NCBI RefSeq assembly: GCF_000708265.2
Contig: NZ_JCKI01000003.1
Location: 1-64,000, forward strand
DNA length: 64,000 nt
Direction: 5' to 3'
From: Pedobacter sp. R20-19
GTDB lineage: Bacteria > Bacteroidota > Bacteroidia > Sphingobacteriales > Sphingobacteriaceae
This document shows, one piece after another, positions 1 to 7,305 of the stretch (positions within the stretch are counted from its first letter, which is position 1; each line of letters begins with the position of its first letter). Made by a program: the position numbers and the translations under genes. The notes beneath the pieces were generated by a model, which did not search any database, was not told where the DNA came from, and saw only the letters and a list, made by a program, of their open reading frames with translations.

Positions 1-389
1 CCAGCTGTACCCGGTTTCCCTGGGGTACCCGTTTTTCCGGGCTGAGCGGCAACGCCTACAACACCGGGGTCACCTTTATCACCCTTGTCGCCTTTTTTAC
101 CATTTATATTTGTCCAGGTACCAGTAGCCGGGTTATACACCCAGGTACCATCATCATTGGTTACAATGGTAACGTCTGCACCAGGTCCTCCAGCTGTACC
201 AGGTTTACCTGGGGTTCCGCTTTGTCCGGGCTGGGCAGAAACACCTACAACACCGGGGTCACCTTTATCTCCCTTATCCCCTTTTTTATCATTTAAATTT
301 TCCCAGGTACCAGTGGCTGGATTATAAATCCATGTTCCGCTGTCATTGGTCACAATGGTAACCCCTGCAGCTGGTCCGCCTGCACTACC
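1..389 (-). repeat. 189-bp tandem coding repeats
   Basis: The phrase CCAGCTGTACC and its surroundings recur at positions 1, 190 and (diverged) 379, giving an exact period of 189 bp, i.e. 63 codons. The copies differ mainly at third positions, so the protein unit is better conserved than the DNA. The array continues beyond the left edge of the window. Confidence 0.85.
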
Positions 390-755
390 TGGTTTTGCTG
401 GTGTACCAGTTTTGCCGGGCTGATTCTCAATTATCGTTGAATTGCTACTGCTCCTAACGTAAACCCATTTAGTACCATCGTTATAATAAATACCAGGCAG
501 TACATCATTAACGGTAGATAGATTGTAAACCATCATACCGGTTACGTGCGCCTTAAGCGGAGCAGGATTATCTGTGCTAATTAAATTAACACGGGCATGG
601 AGCAAGCCTTTGTTATTGCTTTCCAATTCCAAAATGGCATCCTGATTTGAAATGTTGGTACTCGACACGGTACCATCCTTTACCTTTTGCTGGGCAAAAG
701 AAACCGAAATACTCAAAAGGACTCCGGTTAAACTGAGCAGTAAATGTTTATTCAT
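1..755 (-). CDS. Collagen-like repeat surface protein, N-terminal part (runs off window)
   Basis: The reading frame is open from ATG at 755 to the window edge, giving about 251 residues of a longer protein. It starts with a signal peptide (MNKHLLLSLTGVLLSISVSFAQ), then a roughly 100-residue region containing phrases such as QDAILELES and GMMVYNL that is common at the N-terminus of secreted Bacteroidota repeat proteins. From about residue 115 it has Gly-X-Y runs (PGKTGTPAKPGSAGGPA, KKGDKGDPGVVGV) alternating with a short non-collagenous segment containing a WxYNPATGTW motif. The unit is 63 residues (189 bp) and recurs at least twice. The collagen-like stretches could form trimeric stalks, and the protein is probably exported or surface-exposed. 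Its partner and function are unknown. The C-terminus, where a sorting signal or head domain might be, is outside the window. Confidence 0.85.
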   Translation of the reverse strand, partial: MNKHLLLSLTGVLLSISVSFAQQKVKDGTVSSTNISNQDAILELESNNKGLLHARVNLISTDNPAPLKAHVTGMMVYNLSTVNDVLPGIYYNDGTKWVYVRSSSNSTIIENQPGKTGTPAKPGSAGGPAAGVTIVTNDSGTWIYNPATGTWENLNDKKGDKGDKGDPGVVGVSAQPGQSGTPGKPGTAGGPGADVTIVTNDDGTWVYNPATGTWTNINGKKGDKGDKGDPGVVGVAAQPGKTGTPGKPGTA

Positions 756-1505
756 CTAATTTGTTTTTAATACATGATGTTTATTCTCACGAAGAGTATA
801 TAGGCAGGCAAGAGATTGAGCATTTAAAGTAGATGATCAAAAAATAGTTATATACTGATTGTAAGCGTAATACGACTAATCCAAAAGATGAACCAAAAAC
901 ATAGATGGGTATTAAATGAAGTTAAGGGCTATTAGCACAAGGTTATGAGTAAAATTATACCCGTATTTTCGGGTAATTTATTTCCCATATTGACTATAAT
1001 TCTTTTTTTAAATTAGTGCCAATTAAATTGCTTAAACTATATATATTGACATTTATCAAAATATAAAATAAAGACCACACTATAAGAGCTTATAGTTGTG
1101 TTAAAACGGGGTATTTTGGGGAAGGCCAATATTAATTTGTGATAAATTAATTATCTGCAGAGCGCCTTTAGAGCATAGCGGGTTATAAAAAGGCTGACGA
1201 AGTTTTGCTGTATGGTAAGATGGAAAAACTTCATCAGTCTTCTAGTGGTACCCAAACAACTAACCAACCAAACTGTTGAATTTTTGCCACACTTTTAGCC
1301 TTTAAAACTCACTAAGTAACAAAACAGTTACCGGATGACGAGCAGGGGGAAATTGGTAAACCAATAAGAATTTGGCTTTAAGGTTTTTAAAGGGGTAATT
1401 ATAAGCTATTCAGTTAAAACTGGCTAAGTTCTGCCACGCTTTTGCCCTTTGAAACTTCGCAAGTTGAATTCTTAAATTGGCGGGTGGTTAAGACAAATAA
1501 ATAGT
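756..1505. other. Long intergenic region with eroded repeats
   Basis: I see no convincing gene here. It must hold the promoter of the collagen-like gene (minus strand), but no clear TAnnTTTG box stands out. There is a hairpin at about 1192-1238 (CTGACGAAGTTTT paired with AAAACTTCATCAG) and a diverged 37-nt direct repeat (1281-1317 and 1428-1464, 27 of 37 positions identical) resembling the TTTGCGAAACTT phrases scattered through Bacteroidota genomes. Confidence 0.5.
1281..1464 (+). repeat. Pair of diverged 37-nt direct repeats
   Basis: The copies at 1281-1317 and 1428-1464 align without gaps, sharing TGCCAC, CTTTT, CCTTT, AAAC and AAGT blocks. They are probably remnants of a dispersed intergenic repeat rather than functional sites. 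Confidence 0.5.
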
Positions 1506-1511
1506 AAAAAA

Positions 1512-1541
1512 AAATGCCCATCTAGTTATAAATGGACATTT
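1512..1541 (-). terminator. Rho-independent terminator of the small ORF 1561-1752
   Basis: Read on the minus strand, AAATGTCCAT and ATGGGCATTT form a 10-bp stem with one G-T pair and a nine-base loop, followed by a run of eight or more T. It lies 20 bp after the stop codon of the small minus-strand gene and supports that gene being transcribed. Confidence 0.7.
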
Positions 1542-1560
1542 CTATTTTATATCGGAAAAT

Positions 1561-1752
1561 CTACAATAATCCGTACAAGCCATGTGCATAGGTACGCAAT
1601 GAGGCTGAAACACTTTGCATCTTTTCAGGTGATGGTCCTTTAACCTTATAGGCCTCCGGATGTAATTCTAATGATTGATCATTCAATGATTCTGTGGTGT
1701 TTTTATTGCTCAACGTAGCATGCTGTTCTTCGCTTATTTTCAATGGGGCCAT
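1561..1752 (-). CDS. Small hypothetical protein, 63 aa
   Basis: A 63-residue ORF starting MAPLKISEEQ and ending YAHGLYGLL. It has no membrane segment, no signal peptide and no motif I recognise; it is polar and soluble-looking. It lies 73 bp upstream of the GH92 gene start region in the opposite sense of counting (same strand, downstream of GH92) and is followed closely by a good terminator, which argues that it is a real gene, perhaps co-transcribed with GH92. The AT-rich leader ATTATTAAC before the ATG is typical of this phylum. An overlapping plus-strand ORF (1694-1927) looks like a shadow. Confidence 0.5.
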   Translation of the reverse strand: MAPLKISEEQHATLSNKNTTESLNDQSLELHPEAYKVKGPSPEKMQSVSASLRTYAHGLYGLL

Positions 1753-1824
1753 GTTAATAATTTTTTATATCAGAATAACATGTCTACAGAAAATAAGTTT
1801 GCTTATCAGGCATATTTTTATAAA

Positions 1825-3909
1825 TTATTTTTCTATTGATGAGATCCAGTTTTCGGTATCTGAAACCTTAACCGGATCTGCAGTAGCTATGATTTTTAAT
1901 ATGCCTCCTGCATTTATTTCTGCCTGAGTGATGTAATTCTTTTTAAAAGGCTTGCCATTTAATAATGTAGCCTTGATAAACTTATTTTTCACATCAAAGT
2001 TTTCGGTTTCGATTTTAAAGGTTTTTCCTTTTGGCAAATGATAAGTTAATGAAGGGAATAGCGGAACATTTAAATAATACACCGGCCAGCCCACGCAGGC
2101 AGGTGAAAAGCCACTGGCTGTAAAAATATACCAGGCACTCATCGCGCCTGCATCATCATCCATGGTTCTTAAATAAGCCTGAGGTTCGTTTTTATAAATC
2201 TTCCCGATGTAGGAACCAATGCCGCGACTATTATCATTAAAATAATTCTGAATTACTGTATCTGCTGCCAGCTGGTGCATCCAGTATTGAGATTTATAGC
2301 CTGATTTTGTAGCATTGTACATAAGCGGCACCTGCAAATCTGGCTCATTCGCATGGTTATATAAGTCTTTTGCAAAGAACTGATCAAGATTGGCCAGATA
2401 AGATGCTTCTCCCCCATCCAGTTCGATTAAGCCTTTTACATCATAGGGTACAAACCATCGGTATTGCCAAATGGTTCCCTGGTACAAACCTCTTGCCTGC
2501 ATGCGGTCTACGTCGTTTCTGGTTAAATCCTTAAAGTCCTTATTCCAATACTTTTTATACTCCAGGGCTTTATTCCGATAAAAGGCAGATTTATCATTAT
2601 TCTTCAAAATAGAGAATACTTCTGCCAATGCCCAATGATCGTAACTTGTTTCTAAAGCCTTATCTGGCGATTTATAATCTAATCTATCTACTTCTTTAAC
2701 CAAGGAATCTGCAATTTTTGCAAAATCAACTTTGTAGCCCTTCCAGTAGGCATCCAGAAGAACTACAATAGCATGTTCTGAACGTACTGTATTTGATGGT
2801 TCATGCTGGCCTGCATAATCTTTTTTACCGGATTGATATAGTTCTGCGATCGAAGTAACCATCCCGGCATACTCACTTTGATTGATGATGGAGAGTAAGG
2901 GCAATTGTGTGCGGTAATTGTCCCAAATGGCCCAACCATTGTAATGAATTTGCTTATCTTTCTGCAACTCTCCTTTGGTATTTCTATAGGTGCCATCCTT
3001 TTCTGAAATGACATATGGCGATTGCATGGTGCGGTACAAAAGCGAATAAAATAACTTCGAACTTTCTAAATCTCCATTCACCTCAATTTTACTTAAATTG
3101 CGATTCCAATCTGCAGTACTTTGCATGGTGAACTGCTCAAATGAATCTTGATTAATTGTTGCCGCAGCGGCTTCTGCACTAACGGATGATAGGGCAACAC
3201 CAACTTGAGCAGTAACCGCATCATCTGGTAGCATCAAAATTAAACGGTGATTGCCCTTATCTTCCCAATTTGCAACACCTTTTACAGAGAGGCAATAATA
3301 AATTTTGTATTTCCCTACACCACAAGTGGTTCTGGATGTAATCCATCCTGAAATCGTATTCCCTTTAACCTGATGCTGTTCATCAACAAAGGCACCGTTA
3401 AAGGCATAACTTAAATCAAGATAGAATCCCTTTTTGCCCTTAGGAAATTGATAAAGATGTTTTCCGGCATTTTTTAAAACGCTTAATTGGGCACTTATTT
3501 TATTCTCGAAGCCAACAGCATAATAACCGGGGCCAGCATTTTCGGTTAATTTAATTAAATCTGTTTTTGAAGGATCATCACCTAAAAATGGTTTAATCAA
3601 AATATTGCCGCCTGAACCCTGACAGCCCACACCTTCAAAACGATTATGGGTAAATCCCTCAAATTTCTTGGCCAGGTACTCGTAGCCAGTATGAGTTTTA
3701 GGGTAGGTTTGCGGCCCAATACTTAACATACTGAAAGGGTAAGAAGCAGCAGGTGACATTTGTCCATGATCTCCTGAAGAACCTAAAAAAACATTTACCA
3801 AATCTACAGGTAGTTTTCCATTAACTGAAAAAGAGCGCTCATTTGATTGAGCTAAAACGTTTAACTGAATACAAATGAGAATAGAAGTCAATCGAATAAA
3901 TAATTTCAT
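1825..3909 (-). CDS. Glycoside hydrolase family 92 (alpha-mannosidase-like), 694 aa, secreted
   Basis: GH92 enzymes are calcium-dependent inverting exo-alpha-mannosidases. Recognition rests on the N-terminal block VNVFLGSSGDHGQMSPAASY with FTHNRFEGVGCQGSGG, the WAIWDNYRTQLPL block, NEPDLQVPLMYN, and the C-terminal MDDDAGAMSAWY block (Asp584-586, where the base aspartates lie). A signal peptide (residues 1-21, ending VLAQS) predicts export to the periplasm or outer membrane. The usual EGNxWQY motif, carrying the general-acid Glu, reads YQGTIWQY here, with Gln477 (codon 2479-2481, CAG) in the Glu position. At 694 residues it is a little shorter than typical members (about 740). No SusCD pair is nearby, so it is not in a classical polysaccharide locus. 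The Gln suggests altered chemistry, e.g. a phosphodiester substrate, or inactivity. Confidence 0.85.
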   Translation of the reverse strand: MKLFIRLTSILICIQLNVLAQSNERSFSVNGKLPVDLVNVFLGSSGDHGQMSPAASYPFSMLSIGPQTYPKTHTGYEYLAKKFEGFTHNRFEGVGCQGSGGNILIKPFLGDDPSKTDLIKLTENAGPGYYAVGFENKISAQLSVLKNAGKHLYQFPKGKKGFYLDLSYAFNGAFVDEQHQVKGNTISGWITSRTTCGVGKYKIYYCLSVKGVANWEDKGNHRLILMLPDDAVTAQVGVALSSVSAEAAAATINQDSFEQFTMQSTADWNRNLSKIEVNGDLESSKLFYSLLYRTMQSPYVISEKDGTYRNTKGELQKDKQIHYNGWAIWDNYRTQLPLLSIINQSEYAGMVTSIAELYQSGKKDYAGQHEPSNTVRSEHAIVVLLDAYWKGYKVDFAKIADSLVKEVDRLDYKSPDKALETSYDHWALAEVFSILKNNDKSAFYRNKALEYKKYWNKDFKDLTRNDVDRMQARGLYQGTIWQYRWFVPYDVKGLIELDGGEASYLANLDQFFAKDLYNHANEPDLQVPLMYNATKSGYKSQYWMHQLAADTVIQNYFNDNSRGIGSYIGKIYKNEPQAYLRTMDDDAGAMSAWYIFTASGFSPACVGWPVYYLNVPLFPSLTYHLPKGKTFKIETENFDVKNKFIKATLLNGKPFKKNYITQAEINAGGILKIIATADPVKVSDTENWISSIEK

Positions 3910-3975
3910 GATGGGATTTTAAGATATGCCCAAAATAATACTTTAGAATGAAGTTGATGTTATGTTTCCATTTAT

Positions 3976-4072
3976 TTACAACCTGAGTTCGATTAATAAT
4001 ATGTTATACAATACTATTTGAATAGGTTATTTATACCTTAACTACCCCGCCCTTTGGCACCCCTCCAAAGGA
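3976..4072 (-). repeat. Dispersed GC-rich hairpin repeat, family E, copy 1
   Basis: It contains ACCCCGCCCTTTGGCACC and CCCTCCAAAGGA, preceded by an AT-rich arm with AACCTGAGTTCGATTAAT and GGTTATTTATACC. It matches 15537-15645 in reverse-complement orientation and, for the GC-rich part, 7126-7163. Confidence 0.65.
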
Positions 4073-4131
4073 CTATCATGTGGACACCATAAACTTTTAA
4101 GGATTTTACCCGCTCTTTGCCGCGGAGGCAT

Positions 4132-4155
4132 GGTACTTTGGAGCGCCAAAGTACC
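4132..4155. repeat. Perfect 10-bp inverted repeat
   Basis: GGTACTTTGG, four bases, CCAAAGTACC. It is an intergenic stem-loop with no poly-T, so not a standard terminator. Confidence 0.6.
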
Positions 4156-4218
4156 CAAAGCGCTTTGTCAATCCAACAAGGGGCCTTTTACACTACCCCA
4201 CACACATCAAAAAAACAA

Positions 4219-4287
4219 GTGGCACTTCGTTTTGTGTTCAGCATTCTTTTAAACTTCGAACCCACATTTATGAACACAAAACCACTG
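4219..4287. repeat. Long-stem intergenic inverted repeat
   Basis: The arms GTTTTGTGTTCA (4229-4240) and TGAACACAAAAC (4271-4282) are perfectly complementary and are flanked by AGTGG/CCACT. It could fold as a transcribed hairpin; role unknown. Confidence 0.55.
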
Positions 4288-4549
4288 AGTGTAAGGTTTG
4301 TTAGTGCTATATATACTATTGTACAACTGTTTTTTTGATTTCTCCGGCCCTTGGGATTGACGGCGTTCTTAGGTAAAGCCTATATTTTATTAAAGGTAGT
4401 AGCAAAACGCATAAAAAACCACGATCAAAAGATGTGTCCACACGATAGTACAAAGGAAGGGAAATGGCAATGGTAATCCCCCCTTTCAGATGGGCGGTCG
4501 CAGACAATTAATAATTAGCCAGTTCAGGTTTATAAAACAGCTATACATC

Positions 4550-4584
4550 AAAAAGGCCATTTCAGATGAGTGAAATGGCCTTTA
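4550..4584. terminator. Strong terminator downstream of DUF2911 gene
   Basis: AAAAGGCCATTTCA and TGAAATGGCCTTT form a 13-bp perfect stem with a six-base loop and A/T runs on both sides, so it can act on either strand. It lies 30 bp after the minus-strand DUF2911 stop codon. Confidence 0.8.
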
Positions 4585-4614
4585 AAAATAATGTTGGGTG
4601 TCTATTTTCTCAAC

Positions 4615-5133
4615 TTATTTAATCGCTACTGGAACAGAAATTTTATCCCAATCTAAAGAAAAACCTGTTTTGGTAATTTTATAAACCAAACGCTCTTGAG
4701 TGGCTTTTAAAGCTTTCGTTTTTACTTCAACGCGTAAAGCATCTTTACTTTCTTCATATTTGTAAGCTCCCCATTGTTTTGGTTCTTTGTTAAAAATTGC
4801 CGTCCATGTTCCACTTTCTTTTGGGATTAAGAAAAAGCTATATTTTCCTGCTGCCAATGGTTTACCTTCTACCATAATATCCTTATCTGTTTCGAAAGTA
4901 GTGGCTTCATTTGCACCAGCACGCCATACTTTATCATAAGCTTCTAAACTTCCCCAAATTTTACGTCCCTTTACTGCAGGGCTACTGTAGTTAATGGTAA
5001 TGGTTGCACCTTTCACTTTTCCGGTAACAGTTGCTGCAGGACTTGGTTTTGGCTGCGCATCTTGTGCCATTGCACTTGCAGAAATGGTGATTGCTGTTAC
5101 CAGCATGGTGATGGATTTAATCATCTTTTTCAT
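4615..5133 (-). CDS. DUF2911 family exported protein, 172 aa
   Basis: The protein has a cleavable signal peptide (about residues 1-23, ending ASAMAQD) followed by one DUF2911 domain. Family hallmarks are [46 protein letters not shown] and [17 protein letters not shown]. Family members are small secreted beta-rich proteins of Bacteroidota with no established function. It is a single gene with its own terminator; the 130-bp upstream gap to the symporter gene probably holds its promoter. Confidence 0.85.
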   Translation of the reverse strand: MKKMIKSITMLVTAITISASAMAQDAQPKPSPAATVTGKVKGATITINYSSPAVKGRKIWGSLEAYDKVWRAGANEATTFETDKDIMVEGKPLAAGKYSFFLIPKESGTWTAIFNKEPKQWGAYKYEESKDALRVEVKTKALKATQERLVYKITKTGFSLDWDKISVPVAIK

Positions 5134-5262
5134 ATGGTATATTTGTTTTGTTGTTTTTAATCTACGAATTTATGGCTTTAGCACGATAAAAACTATAATG
5201 TTAATGTCTAAAAGCGGAACCATCCTTTCAATATTGCATAATTAGGGTTTTAATTTGCAAAG

Positions 5263-6957
5263 TTAACGTTCGCCTATGTTTTTTGGTTTGTAAAATAACA
5301 ATCCCAAAATCGAAAAAATAATTACCGCAGCAGCACCAATTACATTTAACCAGAGAAAAGATACCACATCAAACTCGTAAACGCCAATTACGGTTATTTC
5401 TGATAAGATAGCAGAGATAAATACTAAAGGGCCATCAATCTTCCTGAAATAAAATGCTACTAGAAAAATCCCCAGAATTGGGCCGTAAAAAAGTGACCCT
5501 AAAACATTTACAGCCTCAATCAGCGAACCCATCTGCGTAGCAAACATCGCCACCGCGATAGAAAATATGCCCCATGCCAGTGTATGTAACCGACTATACT
5601 TCAGTTCGGTTGAATCATTCATTTCTTTTTTACTGAAGATTAAATGTATGTCTTTTAGAGAACAGGCGGCCAATGAATTTAATGCCGCAGAAATAGACCC
5701 CCAACTGGCCAGGAATATCACAGCAAATAGTAATCCTATCATTCCAACGGGTAGCGTATTTTTAACAAAATATAAAAAGATATAGTTAGTATCCGTTTTC
5801 TCAGCATTAAAATTGGATTGATTAATGGCTTCCTCCACTTTGCCATGCAAATCTTTAACGTCCTTTTGGGTAGCCTTAAATTTTGCGATTGATTCATTTA
5901 ATCCGGGAGAATGATTTTCCTTCTGGATAAGGATATTTTTGGATTCGCTGTTAAATTTTTCAGTTAAATTGCGATGTGCTTTTTCAAATACTGCAGCCTG
6001 TTTAGGTTGAGTTTCTTTTAAATATTGATATGACCTTTCATTGAAATAGATTGGGGCTGGTTTTAGTGAAAAGAAGGCAAATAATAATGCTCCGATCAAG
6101 AGGATGGCAAACTGCATTGGAATTTTAACCAATCCATTCAATAACAACCCCATCTTGGCATTGGTGTTATCCTTTGCGGTAATGTAACGTCCCACCTGAC
6201 TTTGATCAGTACCAAAATAAGATAGTGCTAAGAAAAACCCACCAATTAACCCACTCCAAATGTTATACTTGTCTTTCCAGTCAAAATTAGTAGTGATCAC
6301 ATTCAGCTTACCTGATTTCCCGGCGAGATATAGGGCATCACTAAAACCAATCCCATTTGGCATATTTTGCACCAGCAAATAACCAGCGAAAGCCATTGTA
6401 CCTAAAATGATCAGAAACTGTAATTTCTGAGTATGAGCGATGGCTTTTGCACCACCTACGTAAGTGTAAATTAAAAGGATTCCACCGGTTAAAACATTGG
6501 TTAAATAGATGTTCCAGTTTAATACACTTGATAAAATAATACTCGGCGCATATATACTGATCCCGGTTGATAAGCCACGGGAAAACAGGAAAAGCAGAGA
6601 GGTTAAAACCCTGGTTTTTTTATCGAAACGATTTTCCAGATATTCATAAGCGGTATAAACGTTCAGCCTTTGAAATATGGGAATGAAAGTAATGCAAATC
6701 ACAATCATCGCCAATGGCAAACCAAAATAATACTGCACAAAACGCATCCCATCGGTATAGGCTTGCCCGGGAGCCGATAAAAAGGTAATGGCACTCGCCT
6801 GTGTAGCCATGATACCCAACAGCACAATATACCAGGGCATTTTACTATCAGCCTTTAAATAGGATTCATTACTTTTTTGTCCACGACCAATAAAGACACC
6901 ATAAACCACAACAGCCAATAATGTAAAAATGAGTACGCACCAATCGATATTGCTCAT
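5263..6957 (-). CDS. Sodium/solute symporter (SSS family), 564 aa
   Basis: A polytopic membrane protein of the SSS/SGLT fold, with about 13-14 hydrophobic segments. Family features include the N-terminal region with ASAITFLSAPGQAYTDGM and YEYLENRF, and GTDQSQVGRYITAKD in the middle. It imports a small solute with Na+; the substrate is not predictable, though sugars or sialic-acid-like compounds are typical for this branch. A charged soluble insert of about 90 residues (around 315-400, with a coiled-coil look) separates two membrane helices. I choose ATG at 6957 rather than TTG two codons earlier, because this ATG overlaps the stop of the small upstream gene (ATGA), implying translational coupling. 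The PIG-L gene 350 bp upstream on the same strand may be functionally linked. Confidence 0.88.
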   Translation of the reverse strand: MSNIDWCVLIFTLLAVVVYGVFIGRGQKSNESYLKADSKMPWYIVLLGIMATQASAITFLSAPGQAYTDGMRFVQYYFGLPLAMIVICITFIPIFQRLNVYTAYEYLENRFDKKTRVLTSLLFLFSRGLSTGISIYAPSIILSSVLNWNIYLTNVLTGGILLIYTYVGGAKAIAHTQKLQFLIILGTMAFAGYLLVQNMPNGIGFSDALYLAGKSGKLNVITTNFDWKDKYNIWSGLIGGFFLALSYFGTDQSQVGRYITAKDNTNAKMGLLLNGLVKIPMQFAILLIGALLFAFFSLKPAPIYFNERSYQYLKETQPKQAAVFEKAHRNLTEKFNSESKNILIQKENHSPGLNESIAKFKATQKDVKDLHGKVEEAINQSNFNAEKTDTNYIFLYFVKNTLPVGMIGLLFAVIFLASWGSISAALNSLAACSLKDIHLIFSKKEMNDSTELKYSRLHTLAWGIFSIAVAMFATQMGSLIEAVNVLGSLFYGPILGIFLVAFYFRKIDGPLVFISAILSEITVIGVYEFDVVSFLWLNVIGAAAVIIFSILGLLFYKPKNIGER

Positions 6958-7058
6958 GACCAAAATTTAGTGAAGAGATAATAAAACACCACCTGAAATA
7001 CCAATGCAAGTGCCAGTAATATGTACCAGGTGTTCCAGTTTTTGAGCTGATTTTTCAT
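6954..7058 (-). CDS. 34-aa single-span membrane peptide coupled to the symporter
   Basis: An ORF of 35 codons starting MKNQLKNWNTWY and ending LFTKFWS, with a single hydrophobic segment (about residues 11-29, ILLALALVFQVVFYYLF). Its TGA stop overlaps the symporter ATG as ATGA, so the two should be translated together. This reading explains the short stretch upstream of the symporter that otherwise has no gene. The aromatic ends (Trp8, Trp11, Trp33) fit a transmembrane helix anchored at both membrane faces. It may be a small accessory subunit of the symporter; I recognise no named family. Confidence 0.65.
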   Translation of the reverse strand: MKNQLKNWNTWYILLALALVFQVVFYYLFTKFWS

Positions 7059-7125
7059 TTGGTTAAAATGTAATATTCATGATTGACGAGAATGAAAATT
7101 ATATTGTTTCTTTTGCTCTTAATTA

Positions 7126-7163
7126 ACCATCCCGCCTTTCAGGCACCCCTCCAGAGGAGGGGA
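7126..7163 (-). repeat. Dispersed GC-rich hairpin repeat, family E, copy 2 (short)
   Basis: ACCATCCCGCCT and GGCACCCCTCC followed by AGGAGGGGAA. CCCCTCC and GGAGGGG form the stem. Same orientation as 4041-4072, opposite to 15537-15574. Confidence 0.65.
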
Positions 7164-7189
7164 ATGGCGACCAATAACATTTCTCTACC

Positions 7190-7270
7190 CCGCCTCAACA
7201 AATCCTTATTACAAACCCTTTCCCTTCAAGGGGAAAGGTGCCGATAGGCGGATAGCGGGTGTTTCCCTAT
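7190..7270. repeat. GC-rich intergenic inverted repeat
   Basis: CCCTTTCCCTTCAAGGGGAAAGG (stem CCTTTCCCCTT with AAGGGGAAAGG) is embedded between CCCGCC and GGCGGATAGCGGG. It resembles family E in composition. It lies just after the PIG-L stop codon on the minus strand and could end its transcript. Confidence 0.5.
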
Positions 7271-7305
7271 CGGTTGGTGTCCCACCGACCGAAATCTAAA
7301 TTCAT

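Larger units (their letters stand above)
3910..4549. other. Intergenic region made largely of dispersed repeats
   Basis: There is no credible gene. It contains a GC-rich repeat of the family at 15537-15645 (here 3976-4072, inverted), a 10-bp inverted repeat GGTACTTTGG/CCAAAGTACC (4132-4155), a longer stem with arms GTTTTGTGTTCA and TGAACACAAAAC (4229-4282, extended by AGTGG/CCACT), and an eroded repeat end near 4470-4540. The 73-codon plus-strand ORF at 4117-4338 is composed of these repeats and is not called as a gene. Confidence 0.6.

Noticed and set aside
1-389. Regularly spaced repeats as a CRISPR array
   Set aside because: The 189-bp units are in frame, coding and collagen-like; there are no spacers and no cas genes.
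1694-1927. 77-codon plus-strand ORF
   Set aside because: Antisense to the 63-residue ORF and the GH92 3' end; hydrophobic but without start context, so likely a shadow.
4117-4338. 73-codon plus-strand ORF in the DUF2911/GH92 gap
   Set aside because: It lies wholly in intergenic repeat DNA (inverted repeats at 4132-4155 and 4229-4282) and its translation has no protein-like pattern.
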